Positions 19,711 to 29,051 of a stretch of 44,379 nt of DNA are shown here, piece by piece. Under the pieces are notes generated by a model that was given only the letters and a program-made list of their open reading frames with translations, did not search any database and was not told the DNA's origin. The position numbers and the translations under genes are program-made. Source of the stretch: Streptococcus mitis (lineage in GTDB: Bacteria; Bacillota; Bacilli; Lactobacillales; Streptococcaceae); assembly GCF_001579045.1 (NCBI RefSeq), contig NZ_KQ970262.1:61714-106092 (forward strand), read 5' to 3'. The first letter of the stretch is position 1; each line of letters begins with the position of its first letter.

Positions 19711-20587
19711 AATTGAAACTGGTGGCCTGCGTTTGGATAAGGCTTTGTCGGATTTGACAGAATTATCACGCAGTCTCGCGAATGAACAAATCAAATCAGG
19801 TCAGGTCTTGGTCAATGGTCAAGTCAAGAAAGCTAAATACACAGTCCAAGAGGGCGATGTCGTCACTTACCATGTGCCAGAACCAGAGGTTTTAGAGTAT
19901 GTGGCTGAGAATCTTCCGCTAGACATCATCTACCAAGATGAGGACGTGGCCGTCGTTAACAAACCTCAGGGGATGGTTGTGCATCCGAGTGCTGGTCATA
20001 CTAGTGGAACCCTAGTAAATGCCCTTATGTATCATATTAAGGACTTGTCTGGTATCAATGGGGTTTTGCGTCCGGGAATTGTTCACCGTATTGATAAGGA
20101 TACGTCAGGTCTTCTTATGATTGCTAAAAATGATGAGGCGCATCTAGCACTTGCCCAAGAGCTCAAGGATAAAAAGTCTTTACGCAAATATTGGGCGATT
20201 GTTCATGGAAATTTGCCCAATGATCGCGGTGTGATTGAAGCACCGATTGGCCGTAGTGAAAAGGACCGTAAGAAACAGGCTGTGACTGCTAAAGGGAAGC
20301 CTGCGGTAACTCGTTTCCACGTCTTGGAACGCTTTGGCGATTATAGCTTAGTGGAGTTACAACTGGAGACAGGTCGCACTCATCAAATCCGTGTTCACAT
20401 GGCTTATATTGGTCATCCAGTCGCTGGTGATGAAGTCTATGGTCCACGCAAGACTTTGAAAGGGCATGGGCAATTTCTTCATGCCAAGACTCTAGGGTTT
20501 ACTCATCCGAGAACAGGTGATCCCTTGGAATTTACAGCAGATATCCCAGAGATTTTTAAGGAAACATTAGAGAGATTGAGGAAGTAA
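19700..20587 (+). CDS. RluD-type 23S rRNA pseudouridine synthase
   Basis: A 295-residue RluA/RluD-family pseudouridine synthase. The N-terminal S4 RNA-binding domain covers about residues 10-65 ([20 protein letters not shown]) and the catalytic domain contains the signature [11 protein letters not shown] with nucleophile D132. The [13 protein letters not shown] motif and ...[11 protein letters not shown] are also typical. By family it modifies uridines in helix 69 of 23S rRNA or nearby. It is co-transcribed with lspA, the usual pairing in Firmicutes. Its last codons hold the GAGG ribosome site for the first pce copy, whose ATG starts after the stop. Confidence 0.92.
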   Translation: MEIKIETGGLRLDKALSDLTELSRSLANEQIKSGQVLVNGQVKKAKYTVQEGDVVTYHVPEPEVLEYVAENLPLDIIYQDEDVAVVNKPQGMVVHPSAGHTSGTLVNALMYHIKDLSGINGVLRPGIVHRIDKDTSGLLMIAKNDEAHLALAQELKDKKSLRKYWAIVHGNLPNDRGVIEAPIGRSEKDRKKQAVTAKGKPAVTRFHVLERFGDYSLVELQLETGRTHQIRVHMAYIGHPVAGDEVYGPRKTLKGHGQFLHAKTLGFTHPRTGDPLEFTADIPEIFKETLERLRK

Positions 20588-20589
20588 GA

Positions 20590-21772
20590 ATGAAGTGTAA
20601 AAAGAAGTCCAGTATAATTATGGTAACTGCAATCTTAATTATAATATATATATATATATATATATAATGGGTTAACGCTAGAAAAATATTTTGGCTTTTC
20701 CAGTAATAAAATACATTTTGTTAATGTACTGACTGCAGGAAGTGATGCTATTATTTTGGAAAGTAATGGTCATTTTGCCATGATTGATGTAGGAGAAGAT
20801 TATGATTTTCCTGATGGTAGTAATCCTAAATATCCTTTGAGACCAGGAATCGGTACTTCTTATAAGCATGTAATGACAGATAGAGTATTCCGTCATTTGA
20901 AGGAATTGGGTGTCCGAAAACTTGATTTTATTTTGGTGACCCATACCCACAGTGACCATATTGGAAATATGGATGAAATATTAGATAAATACCCTGTTGA
21001 TCGTATTTATATGAAAAGATATGATGATAGTCGTATAACTGATAAAAATCGTTTGTGGGATAATCTCTACGGATATGATAATGCGATTAAAGCTGCAAAT
21101 CGTAATGGGGTGAAATTGATTCAAGATATTTCAAATGAAGAATCCCGTTTTACAATGGGAGACATGGATATTCAGCTCTATAATTATGAAAATGAATATG
21201 ATGAGAATGGAAATCTTAAACCTGTTTGGGACGATAATTCCAATTCCTTGATTAGTGTAGTCAAAGTCAATGGCAAGAAAATTTACCTTGGGGGCGACTT
21301 AGATAATGTTCATGGAGCAGAAGACAAGTATGGTCCTCTTATTGGAAAAGTTGATTTGATGAAGTTTAATCATCATAAGGATACCGAAAAATCAAATACA
21401 AAAAACTTTATATTAAATCTATCTCCAGAAATCATAGTGCAGACAAGTGATGCTGTTCCAGGTTTTTATGATAGTCCTATTGTAGACAACCCTGAATATA
21501 TAGCATGGTTAGATAGTTTAGGGATAAAGCGAATAAATGCAGCTAGTACAGAATATGATGCAACTGTTTTTGATATTAGACAAAATGGCATAGTTGATAT
21601 AAGTAAACAATATAAAAAAATACCATCGTTTGTTTCGGGATGGCATCAGAAATCTAATGGCGATTGGTGGTACCAAGCACCAGATTCTACAGGAAATTAT
21701 TCTATCGGTTGGAACGAAATTGATGGAAAAAGATATTATTTTAATCAAAAAGGAATTCTAATAGAGCAATAA
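20590..21772 (+). pseudogene. Short Pce paralogue, out of frame at a (TA)11 tract (possible phase-variable gene)
   Basis: A second phosphorylcholine esterase gene placed directly before pce. GAGG plus 8 bases leads into ATG 20590, which opens a basic and hydrophobic leader (MKCKKKSSIIMVTAILIIIY). This frame stops at 20665 after 25 codons, inside a run of 11 TA units. From 20669 the next frame is open to 21772, reading NGLTLEKYFGFSSNKIHFVNV and then a complete metallo-beta-lactamase-fold esterase domain. Metal ligands match Pce: THTHSDH, GGDLD and FNHH (followed by K where Pce has a third His). Only about two choline-binding repeats remain (GWHQKSNGDWWYQAPDSTG and GWNEIDGKRYYFNQ) before the stop. 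The leader differs from the cleavable Pce signal and looks like a membrane anchor. As given, the gene is off; initiation at a downstream TTG is possible but lacks a ribosome site. The stop overlaps the ATG of pce. Confidence 0.8.
20645..20666 (+). repeat. (TA)11 dinucleotide tract in the coding leader of the Pce paralogue
   Basis: Eleven consecutive TA units encode alternating Ile and Tyr in the membrane segment. The upstream and downstream frames differ such that 12 or 9 units would join them, while 11 and 10 do not. Such tracts change length by slipped-strand mispairing. A sequencing or assembly miscount of one unit is the main alternative. Confidence 0.85.
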
Positions 21773-23655
21773 TGAAAAAGAAATTGATTAGTTTAGCACT
21801 TGCAAGCACTTTTTTAGGTTTGTCATGGTATGGGAATGTTCAAGCTCAAGAAAGTTCAGAAAATAAAATCCACTTTATCAATGTTCAAGAAGGTGGCAGT
21901 GATGCGATTATTCTTGAAAGCAATGGACATTTTGCCATGGTGGATACAGGAGAAGATTATGACTTCCCAGACGGTAGTGATTCTCGCTATCCATGGAGAG
22001 AAGGAATTGAAACGTCTTATAAGCATGTTCTAACAGACCGTGTCTTTCGTCGTTTGAAGGAATTGGGTGTCCAAAAACTTGATTTTATTTTGGTGACCCA
22101 TACCCACAGTGATCATATTGGAAATGTTGATGAATTACTGTCTACCTATCCAGTTGACCGAGTCTATCTTAAAAAATATAGTGATAGTCGTATTACTAAT
22201 TCTGAACGTCTATGGGATAATCTGTATGGCTACGATAAGGTTTTACAGACTGCCGCCGAAAAAGGTGTTTCAGTTATTCAAAACATCACACAGGGAGATG
22301 CTCATTTTCAGTTTGGGGACATGGATATTCAACTCTATAATTATGAAAATGAAACAGATTCATCAGGTGAATTAAAGAAAATTTGGGATGATAATTCTAA
22401 TTCCTTGATTAGCGTAGTAAAAGTCAATGGTAAGAAAATTTACCTTGGGGGCGACTTAGATAATGTTCATGGAGCAGAAGACAAGTATGGTCCTCTCATT
22501 GGAAAAGTTGATTTGATGAAGTTTAATCATCACCATGATACCAACAAATCAAATACCAAGGATTTCATTAAACATTTGAGTCCGAGTTTGATTGTTCAAA
22601 CTTCGGATAGTCTACCTTGGAAAAATGGTGTTGATAGTGAGTATGTTAATTGGCTCAAAGAACGAGGAATTGAGAGAATCAACGCAGCCAGCAAAGACTA
22701 TGATGCGACAGTTTTTGAGATTCGACAAGACGGTTTTGTCAATATTTCAACTTCCTACAAGCCGATTCCAAGTTTTCAAGCTGGTTGGCATAAGAGTGCA
22801 TATGGGAATTGGTGGTATCAAGCGCCTGATTCTACAGGAGAGTATGCTGTCGGTTGGAATGAAATCGAAGGTGAATGGTATTACTTCAACCAAACGGGTA
22901 TCTTGTTACAGAATCAATGGAAAAAATGGAACAATCATTGGTTCTATTTGACAGACTCTGGTGCTTCTGCTAAAAATTGGAAGAAAATTGATGGAATTTG
23001 GTATTATTTCAACAAAGAAAATCAGATGGAAATTGGTTGGGTAAATACTGGAGGTCAGTCCTATTATTTATCAAACGATGGCTCTATGAAGACAGGCTGG
23101 CTTCAATATAAGGGGCAATGGTATTACTTTGCTCAATCAGGAGAAATGAAAACGGGTTGGGTAAAAGATAAAGAAACCTGGTACTATATGGATTCTACTG
23201 GTGTCATGAAGACAGGCGAGATAGAAGTTGCTGGTCATCATTACTATCTAGAAGATTCAGGAGCTATGAAGCAAGGTTGGCTTAAAAAGGCAAATGCTTG
23301 GTATTTCTACAAGGAAGATGGTTCACGAGCTGTTGGTTGGATTAAAGACAAGGATAAATGGTACTTCTTGAAAGAAAATGGTCAATTGCTTGTGAACGGT
23401 AAGACACCAGAAGGCTATACTGTTGATTCAAGTGGTGCTTGGTTAGTGGATGTTCCAGTCGAAAAATCTGCTACAATTAAAATTACAAGTCATTCAGAAA
23501 TAAAAGAATCGAAAGAAGTAGTGAAAAAAGATCTTGAAAGTAAAGAAATTAGACAGAATGAAGGTGTTACAAGCGCTTCAACTAGTCAAGATTTGACTTC
23601 TTCAACTTCAAAAAGCTCTGAGACAAGTACAAATAAATCGGAATCAGAACAGTAG
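21772..23655 (+). CDS. pce: Phosphorylcholine esterase, choline-binding protein E (Pce/CbpE)
   Basis: A secreted 627-residue enzyme that removes phosphorylcholine from teichoic acids and also acts on platelet-activating factor in the pneumococcus. A signal peptide of about 25 residues ends at VQAQ. The metallo-beta-lactamase-fold catalytic domain (about 30-330) has the two-metal ligands H110, H112, D114 and H115 (THTHSDH), D228 (GGDLD) and H254 (FNHHHD); these equal H85, H87, D89, H90, D203 and H229 in mature numbering. About ten choline-binding repeats (GWxxxxxxWYYFxxxG) fill residues 340-555 and attach it to cell-wall choline. A Ser/Thr/Lys/Glu-rich tail closes the protein. It matches pneumococcal Pce in length. 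It starts on the stop codon of the paralogue and ends at a terminator. Confidence 0.95.
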   Translation: MKKKLISLALASTFLGLSWYGNVQAQESSENKIHFINVQEGGSDAIILESNGHFAMVDTGEDYDFPDGSDSRYPWREGIETSYKHVLTDRVFRRLKELGVQKLDFILVTHTHSDHIGNVDELLSTYPVDRVYLKKYSDSRITNSERLWDNLYGYDKVLQTAAEKGVSVIQNITQGDAHFQFGDMDIQLYNYENETDSSGELKKIWDDNSNSLISVVKVNGKKIYLGGDLDNVHGAEDKYGPLIGKVDLMKFNHHHDTNKSNTKDFIKHLSPSLIVQTSDSLPWKNGVDSEYVNWLKERGIERINAASKDYDATVFEIRQDGFVNISTSYKPIPSFQAGWHKSAYGNWWYQAPDSTGEYAVGWNEIEGEWYYFNQTGILLQNQWKKWNNHWFYLTDSGASAKNWKKIDGIWYYFNKENQMEIGWVNTGGQSYYLSNDGSMKTGWLQYKGQWYYFAQSGEMKTGWVKDKETWYYMDSTGVMKTGEIEVAGHHYYLEDSGAMKQGWLKKANAWYFYKEDGSRAVGWIKDKDKWYFLKENGQLLVNGKTPEGYTVDSSGAWLVDVPVEKSATIKITSHSEIKESKEVVKKDLESKEIRQNEGVTSASTSQDLTSSTSKSSETSTNKSESEQ

Positions 23656-23657
23656 TA

Positions 23658-23685
23658 AAAAAGAAGGTTTTAGGGCCTTCTTTTT
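23658..23685 (+). terminator. Terminator after pce
   Basis: AAGAAGG (23661-23667) pairs with CCTTCTT (23676-23682), followed by a T tract. It closes the cpsY-to-pce transcription unit. Confidence 0.85.
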
Positions 23686-23717
23686 CCTATCAACTCTTTT
23701 CTATTTCCTGCCATTCA

Positions 23718-23726
23718 TGTTATAAT
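23718..23726 (+). promoter_or_regulatory. Extended -10 promoter of proBAC
   Basis: TGTTATAAT is a perfect extended -10 box 29 bases before the chosen proB ATG. The -35 region is weak. Confidence 0.6.
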
Positions 23727-23755
23727 GGATAAATATGAAGAATCGGAGTGAGACT

Positions 23756-24865
23756 ATGAAATACAAACGGATTGTCTTTAAGGTAGGGACTTCTTCTCTG
23801 ACGAATGAGGATGGAAGTTTATCATGTAGTAAGGTAAAGGCTATTACCCAGCAGTTGGCTATGCTGCACGAGGCTGGTCATGAATTGATTTTGGTGTCTT
23901 CAGGTGCCATTGCGGCTGGTTTTGGGGCCTTAGGATTTAAAAAGCGTCCGACTAAGATTGCTGATAAGCAGGCTTCAGCAGCGGTAGGGCAAGGGCTTTT
24001 GTTGGAAGAATACACGACCAATCTTCTCTTACGCCAAATCGTTTCTGCACAAATCTTGCTGACTCAGGATGATTTTGTGGATAAGCGCCGCTATAAGAAT
24101 GCTCATCAGGCTTTGTCAGTTCTACTTAGCCGTGGCGCGATTCCTATCATCAATGAGAATGACAGTGTCGTTATTGATGAGCTCAAGGTCGGGGACAACG
24201 ACACTCTAAGTGCCCAGGTAGCGGCCATGGTTCAAGCAGATCTTTTGGTTCTCTTGACAGATGTGGACGGTCTCTATACTGGAAATCCTAATTCAGACCC
24301 AAGAGCCAAACGCTTGGAACGAATCGAGACCATCAATCGTGAGATTATTGATATGGCCGGTGGAGCAGGTTCTTCAAACGGTACTGGGGGCATGTTAACC
24401 AAAATCAAAGCAGCGACTATTGCGACGGAATCAGGAGTTCCTGTTTATATCTGCTCATCCTTGAAGGCAGATGCCATGATTGAAGCAGCTGAGGAAACCG
24501 AGGATGGTTCCTACTTTGTTGCGCAAGAGAAGGGACTTCGTACCCAGAAACAATGGCTGGCTTTTTATGCTCAGAGTCAAGGTTCTATTTGGGTTGATAA
24601 AGGGGCTGCAGAAGCTCTCTCTCAACATGGCAAGAGTCTCCTTTTATCTGGTGTTGTTGAAGCAGAAGGTGCCTTTTCTTACGGTGATATTGTGACAGTA
24701 TTTGACAAGGAAAGTGGAAAATCACTTGGAAAAGGGCGCGTGCAATTTGGGGCATCTGCTTTGGAGGATATGTTGCGTTCTCAAAAAGCCAAGGGTGTCT
24801 TGATTCACCGTGATGACTGGATTTCCATTACGCCTGAAATCCAACTACTCTTTACAGAATTTTAG
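23756..24865 (+). CDS. proB: Glutamate 5-kinase ProB
   Basis: ProB phosphorylates glutamate, the first and usually proline-inhibited step of proline synthesis. The 369-residue protein has an amino-acid kinase domain (about 1-255: [57 protein letters not shown]) and a C-terminal PUA domain (about 275-365). I use the ATG at 23756, preceded by GGAG at 7 bases. An in-frame ATG at 23735 lies too close to the transcription start to have a ribosome site. It is first of proB-proA-proC. Confidence 0.95.
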   Translation: MKYKRIVFKVGTSSLTNEDGSLSCSKVKAITQQLAMLHEAGHELILVSSGAIAAGFGALGFKKRPTKIADKQASAAVGQGLLLEEYTTNLLLRQIVSAQILLTQDDFVDKRRYKNAHQALSVLLSRGAIPIINENDSVVIDELKVGDNDTLSAQVAAMVQADLLVLLTDVDGLYTGNPNSDPRAKRLERIETINREIIDMAGGAGSSNGTGGMLTKIKAATIATESGVPVYICSSLKADAMIEAAEETEDGSYFVAQEKGLRTQKQWLAFYAQSQGSIWVDKGAAEALSQHGKSLLLSGVVEAEGAFSYGDIVTVFDKESGKSLGKGRVQFGASALEDMLRSQKAKGVLIHRDDWISITPEIQLLFTEF

Positions 24866-24874
24866 AGGTAAACT

Positions 24875-26137
24875 ATGGTAAGTACACAAGAACAATTTGA
24901 ACAGGTACAGGCTGTTAAAAAATCGATCAACACAGCTAGTGAAGAGGTGAAAAACCAGGCCTTGCTAGCCATGGCTGATTACTTATTAGCAGCTACTGAG
25001 GAAATTTTAGCAGCCAATGCCCTTGATATGGAATCTGCTAAGGGTAAAATCTCAGATGTGATGCTGGATCGTCTTTATTTGGATGCAGGTCGTATAGAAG
25101 CAATGGCAACTGGGATTCGTGAAGTGGTTGCTTTACCAGATCCAATCGGTGAAGTTTTAGAAACCAATCATCTTGAAAATGGTTTGCTTATCACAAAGAA
25201 ACGGGTGGCCATGGGAGTTATTGGCATTATCTATGAAAGCCGTCCAAATGTGACGTCTGATGCGGCTGCTTTGGCTCTCAAAAGTGGAAATGCGGTTGTT
25301 CTTCGTAGTGGTAAGGATGCCTATCAAACAGCTCATGCTATTGTCACAGCCTTGAAAAAGGGCTTGGAGACGACTACCATTCATCCAGATGTGATTCAAC
25401 TGGTGGAAGATACCAGCCGTGAAAGTAGCTATGCCATGATGAAAGCCAAGGGCTATCTAGATCTTCTTATTCCTCGTGGGGGAGCTGGTTTGATCAATGC
25501 AGTGGTTGAGAATGCGATTGTACCTGTTATCGAGACAGGAACTGGGATTGTCCATGTCTATGTGGATAAGGATGCAGATGAGGATAAGGCACTGTCTATT
25601 ATCAATAATGCTAAAACCAGTCGTCCTTCTGTCTGCAATGCCATGGAGGTTCTGCTGGTTCATGAAGATAAGGCAGCAAGCTTCCTTCCTCGCTTGGAGC
25701 AAGTGCTGGTTGCAGATCGAAAAGAAGCTGGGTTGGAACCAATTCAATTCCGCTTGGATGAGAAAGCAAGTCAGTTTGCTTCAGGCCAAGCAGCTGAAGC
25801 ACAAGACTTTGATACCGAGTTTTTGGACTATGTCCTAGCTATTAAGGTTGTGAGCAGTTTAGAAGACGCGGTTGCTCATATTGAAGCCCACAGTACCCAT
25901 CATTCGGATGCCATTGTGACTGAAAATGCTGAAGCTGCATCTTACTTTACAGATCAAGTGGACTCTGCAGCGGTTTATGTCAATGCCTCAACTCGTTTCA
26001 CAGATGGTGGCCAATTTGGTCTGGGTTGTGAAATGGGGATTTCTACTCAGAAACTGCACGCGCGTGGTCCCATGGGCTTGAAAGAGTTGACCAGCTACAA
26101 GTATGTGGTCACTGGTGATGGACAGATAAGGGAGTAA
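24875..26137 (+). CDS. proA: Gamma-glutamyl phosphate reductase ProA
   Basis: ProA reduces gamma-glutamyl phosphate with NADPH to glutamate semialdehyde, the second step of proline synthesis. The 420-residue protein is an aldehyde-dehydrogenase-fold enzyme with [20 protein letters not shown] and LRSGKDA in the nucleotide-binding part. The catalytic Cys lies in [17 protein letters not shown], and the C-terminal block [17 protein letters not shown] is typical. It lies 9 bases after proB and 3 bases before proC. ProB and ProA are thought to channel their unstable intermediate. Confidence 0.96.
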   Translation: MVSTQEQFEQVQAVKKSINTASEEVKNQALLAMADYLLAATEEILAANALDMESAKGKISDVMLDRLYLDAGRIEAMATGIREVVALPDPIGEVLETNHLENGLLITKKRVAMGVIGIIYESRPNVTSDAAALALKSGNAVVLRSGKDAYQTAHAIVTALKKGLETTTIHPDVIQLVEDTSRESSYAMMKAKGYLDLLIPRGGAGLINAVVENAIVPVIETGTGIVHVYVDKDADEDKALSIINNAKTSRPSVCNAMEVLLVHEDKAASFLPRLEQVLVADRKEAGLEPIQFRLDEKASQFASGQAAEAQDFDTEFLDYVLAIKVVSSLEDAVAHIEAHSTHHSDAIVTENAEAASYFTDQVDSAAVYVNASTRFTDGGQFGLGCEMGISTQKLHARGPMGLKELTSYKYVVTGDGQIRE

Positions 26138-26140
26138 GAG

Positions 26141-26938
26141 ATGAAGATTGGATTTATCGGTTTGGGGAATATGGGTGCTAGCTTGGCCAAGTCTGTCTTG
26201 CAGGCTAGACCGTCAGATGAGATTCTCCTTGCCAATCGTAGTCAAGCTAAGGTGGATGCTTTCATTGCAGACTTTGGTGGTCAGGCTTCTAGTAATGAAG
26301 AAATATTCGCAGAAGCAGATGTGATTTTTCTAGGAGTGAAGCCTGCTCAATTTTCTGAACTGCTTTCTCAATACCAGACCATTCTTGAAAAACGAGAGAG
26401 TCTTCTTTTGATTTCGATGGCAGCTGGATTGACCTTGGAAAAACTCGCTAGTCTTCTTCCAAGTCAGCACAGAATTATTCGTATGATGCCCAATACCCCT
26501 GCTTCTATCGGACAAGGAGTGATTAGTTATGCCTTGTCTTCTAATTGCAGGGCTGAGGACAGTGAGCTATTTTGTCAGCTTTTAACCAAGGCTGGCCTCT
26601 TGGTTGAACTTGGGGAAAGCTTAATCGACGCGGCGACAGGTCTTGCAGGCTGTGGGCCTGCCTTTGTCTATCTTTTTATAGAGGCCTTGGCAGATGCAGG
26701 TGTTCAGACTGGATTGCCACGAGAAATAGCACTGAAAATGGCAGCTCAAACCGTGGTAGGAGCTGGGCAATTGGTCCTTGAAAGTCAGCAACATCCTGGA
26801 GTTTTGAAAGACCAAGTTTGCAGCCCAGGAGGTTCGACTATCGCTGGTGTAGCGAGCCTAGAAGCGCATGCTTTTCGAGGAACGGTCATGGAGGCAGTTG
26901 GTCAAGCCTACAAACGAACACAAGAACTAGGTAAATAA
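26141..26938 (+). CDS. proC: Pyrroline-5-carboxylate reductase ProC
   Basis: ProC completes proline synthesis by reducing pyrroline-5-carboxylate. The 265-residue protein has an N-terminal Rossmann fold (KIGFIGLGNMGASLAKSV), IRMMPNTPASIGQG, and the C-terminal dimerisation signature with ATGLAGCGPAFVYLFIEALAD and SPGGSTIAGVASLE. It follows proA after 3 bases and ends the operon; a hairpin terminator begins at the stop codon. Confidence 0.95.
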   Translation: MKIGFIGLGNMGASLAKSVLQARPSDEILLANRSQAKVDAFIADFGGQASSNEEIFAEADVIFLGVKPAQFSELLSQYQTILEKRESLLLISMAAGLTLEKLASLLPSQHRIIRMMPNTPASIGQGVISYALSSNCRAEDSELFCQLLTKAGLLVELGESLIDAATGLAGCGPAFVYLFIEALADAGVQTGLPREIALKMAAQTVVGAGQLVLESQQHPGVLKDQVCSPGGSTIAGVASLEAHAFRGTVMEAVGQAYKRTQELGK

Positions 26939-26962
26939 GAGGTGGATTTGTCTGCCTCTTTT
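26937..26962 (+). terminator. Terminator of proBAC
   Basis: AAGAGG (26937-26942) pairs with CCTCTT (26955-26960) and is followed by TTTT. Confidence 0.7.
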
Positions 26963-26972
26963 ATGGTGGTTG

Positions 26973-27086
26973 ATACTCTTCGAAAATCTCTTCAAACTGC
27001 GTCAGCTTCCATCTGCAACCTCAAAACAGTGTTTTGAGCAACCTGCGGCAAGCTTCTTAGTTTGCTCTTTGATTTTCATTGAGTAT
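26973..27086. repeat. Short BOX element (boxA-boxC, no boxB)
   Basis: It begins ATACTCTTCGAAAATCTC and ends TTTGATTTTCATTGAGTAT, like the copy at 9653-9849. The inner part of boxA (the CCTTGCCGTA block) is shortened and no separate 45-base boxB unit is present. It lies between the pro terminator and the tmk promoter in the same orientation as the first copy. Confidence 0.85.
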
Positions 27087-27128
27087 GAAATGAGAAGACA
27101 AAAAGATTGTCACAAACTCCTATTTTTT

Positions 27129-27137
27129 TGATAGAAT
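27129..27137 (+). promoter_or_regulatory. Extended -10 promoter of tmk-holB-yabA-rsmI
   Basis: TGATAGAAT forms an extended -10 box 29 bases before the tmk ATG. A TTGTCA further upstream is spaced too far (19 bases) to be a strong -35 box. Confidence 0.5.
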
Positions 27138-27166
27138 AGAAGTAGTAAAAAAGAAATGAGTTAGAC

Positions 27167-27805
27167 ATGTCAAAAGGATTTTTAGTCTCTCTTGAGGGAC
27201 CAGAGGGAGCAGGAAAGACCAGTGTTTTAGAGGCTCTGCTACCAATTTTAGAGGAAAAAGGAGTAGAGGTGCTGACGACCCGTGAACCTGGCGGAGTCTT
27301 GATTGGGGAGAAGATTCGTGAAGTGATTTTGGATCCAAGTCATACTCAGATGGATGCTAAAACAGAGCTCCTTCTCTATATTGCTAGTCGCAGACAGCAT
27401 TTGGTGGAAAAAGTTCTTCCAGCCCTTGAAGCTGACAAGTTGGTCATTATGGATCGTTTTATCGATAGTTCCGTTGCATATCAGGGATTTGGTCGTGGCT
27501 TGGATATTGACGCCATTGACTGGCTTAACCAGTTTGCGACAGATGGCCTTAAACCTGATTTGACACTCTATTTTGACATCGAGGTGGAAGAAGGACTAGC
27601 TCGCATTGCTGCTAATAGTGACCGCGAGGTCAATCGTCTGGACTTGGAAGGGTTGGACTTGCACAAAAAAGTCCGTCAAGGATACCTTTCTCTTCTGAAT
27701 AAAGAAGGAAATCGGATTGTCAAGATTGATGCTAGTCTTCCATTGGAGCAAGTTGTGGAAACAACCAAGGCTGTCTTGATTGACAGAATGGGCTTGGCCA
27801 AATGA
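27167..27805 (+). CDS. tmk: Thymidylate kinase
   Basis: Tmk phosphorylates dTMP to dTDP for DNA synthesis. The 212-residue protein has the P-loop [17 protein letters not shown], the thymidylate-binding [15 protein letters not shown] and the [12 protein letters not shown] motif. It overlaps holB by 4 bases, the conserved tmk-holB pairing of Firmicutes, and starts a four-gene unit for nucleotide supply, replication and rRNA modification. Confidence 0.96.
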   Translation: MSKGFLVSLEGPEGAGKTSVLEALLPILEEKGVEVLTTREPGGVLIGEKIREVILDPSHTQMDAKTELLLYIASRRQHLVEKVLPALEADKLVIMDRFIDSSVAYQGFGRGLDIDAIDWLNQFATDGLKPDLTLYFDIEVEEGLARIAANSDREVNRLDLEGLDLHKKVRQGYLSLLNKEGNRIVKIDASLPLEQVVETTKAVLIDRMGLAK

Positions 27806-28692
27806 AACAAGATCAACTAAAGGCTTGGCAGCCAGATCAGTTTGACCGTTTTGTCCGTATCTTGGAGCAAGACCAGCTCAATCACGCCTATCTTTTTTCA
27901 GGTTTTTTTGGAAGCTTGGAAATGGCGCAGTTTTTGGCTAAGAGCCTCTTTTGTACAGATAAAGTAGGTGTTTTACCATGTGAGAAATGCCGAAATTGTA
28001 AGCTGATTGAACAGGGAGAATTTCCCGATGTCACTTTGATTAAGCCAGTCAATCAGGTCATTAAGACAGAACGCATTCGAGAATTGGTGGGGCAGTTTTC
28101 CCAAGCAGGGATTGAAAACCAACAACAGGTTTTTATTATCGAGCAAGCTGAGAAAATGCATCCTAACGCGGCTAATTCCCTGCTCAAGGTCATCGAAGAA
28201 CCTCAGAGTGAGGTTTATATTTTCTTCTTGACTAGCGATGAGGAAAAGATGTTACCGACCATCCGTAGTCGAACCCAGATTTTCCACTTTAAAAAGCAAG
28301 AAGAAAAACTCATCCATCAATTAGAACAAGCAGGTCTGGTCAAGAAAAAAGCAACTCTTTTAGCCCAGTTTAGTCAATCGCGAGCTGAAGCAGAAAAGTT
28401 AGCCAATCAGGCAAGTTTTTGGACCTTGGTTGATGAAAGTGAACGCCTGCTGACTTGGTTAGTGGCTAAGAAAAAAGAAAGTTATTTGCAAGTTGCCAAA
28501 CTAGCTAGCTTGGCAGATGAAAAGGAAAAACAAGATCAGGTTTTACGGATTCTTGAAGTCCTCTGTGGGCAAGATATCCTACAAGCAAGAGTAAGGGTGA
28601 TTCTACAAGATTTGTTAGAAGCTAGAAAAATGTGGCAAGCTAATGTCAGCTTTCAAAATGCCATGGAATATCTGGTCTTGAAAGAAATATAA
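27802..28692 (+). CDS. holB: DNA polymerase III delta' subunit HolB
   Basis: Delta' is part of the clamp loader that places the sliding clamp on DNA. The 296-residue protein has the AAA+ fold without a usable P-loop ([13 protein letters not shown] in place of GxxGxGK), a zinc-binding CEKCRNC segment, the [24 protein letters not shown] Walker-B region spread over residues 112-136, and IRSRTQ in place of the SRC arginine-finger motif. Non-catalytic delta' subunits are normal for the family. It is followed 39 bases later by yabA. Confidence 0.93.
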   Translation: MKQDQLKAWQPDQFDRFVRILEQDQLNHAYLFSGFFGSLEMAQFLAKSLFCTDKVGVLPCEKCRNCKLIEQGEFPDVTLIKPVNQVIKTERIRELVGQFSQAGIENQQQVFIIEQAEKMHPNAANSLLKVIEEPQSEVYIFFLTSDEEKMLPTIRSRTQIFHFKKQEEKLIHQLEQAGLVKKKATLLAQFSQSRAEAEKLANQASFWTLVDESERLLTWLVAKKKESYLQVAKLASLADEKEKQDQVLRILEVLCGQDILQARVRVILQDLLEARKMWQANVSFQNAMEYLVLKEI

Positions 28693-28731
28693 ACTCAAAA
28701 ATGAATGATAAAGAAAGGAAAGGGCTGTTTT

Positions 28732-29049
28732 ATGGACAAAAAAGAATTATTTGACGCGCTGGATGATTTTTCCCAACAGTTATTAGTGACCTTGGCCGAT
28801 GTGGAAGCCATCAAGAAAAATCTCAAGAGCCTGGTAGAAGAAAATACAGCTCTTCGTTTGGAAAATAGTAAGTTGCGCGAACGCTTGGGTGAGGTGGAAG
28901 CAGACGCTCCTGTCAAGGCTAAGCATGTTCGTGAAAGTGTCCGTCGAATTTATAAAGATGGATTTCACGTATGTAATGATTTTTATGGACAACGTCGAGA
29001 GCAGGATGAGGAATGTATGTTCTGTGACGAGTTGTTGTACAGGGAGTAG
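28732..29049 (+). CDS. yabA: Replication initiation control protein YabA
   Basis: YabA restrains DnaA and binds the sliding clamp DnaN, limiting over-initiation of replication. The 105-residue protein has an N-terminal leucine-rich coiled coil (about 1-60, with [19 protein letters not shown]) that makes tetramers, and a C-terminal zinc-binding domain with H, C, C and C in [20 protein letters not shown]. The ATG at 28732 has AGGAAAGGG upstream; an in-frame ATG 27 bases earlier precedes that ribosome site and is not used here. It lies in the usual holB-yabA-rsmI order. Confidence 0.93.
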   Translation: MDKKELFDALDDFSQQLLVTLADVEAIKKNLKSLVEENTALRLENSKLRERLGEVEADAPVKAKHVRESVRRIYKDGFHVCNDFYGQRREQDEECMFCDELLYRE

Positions 29050-29051
29050 GC

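Noticed and set aside
20678-20959. A 93-codon minus-strand ORF opposite the first pce copy.
   Set aside because: It mirrors the conserved Pce domain on the other strand, with no ribosome site or family features.
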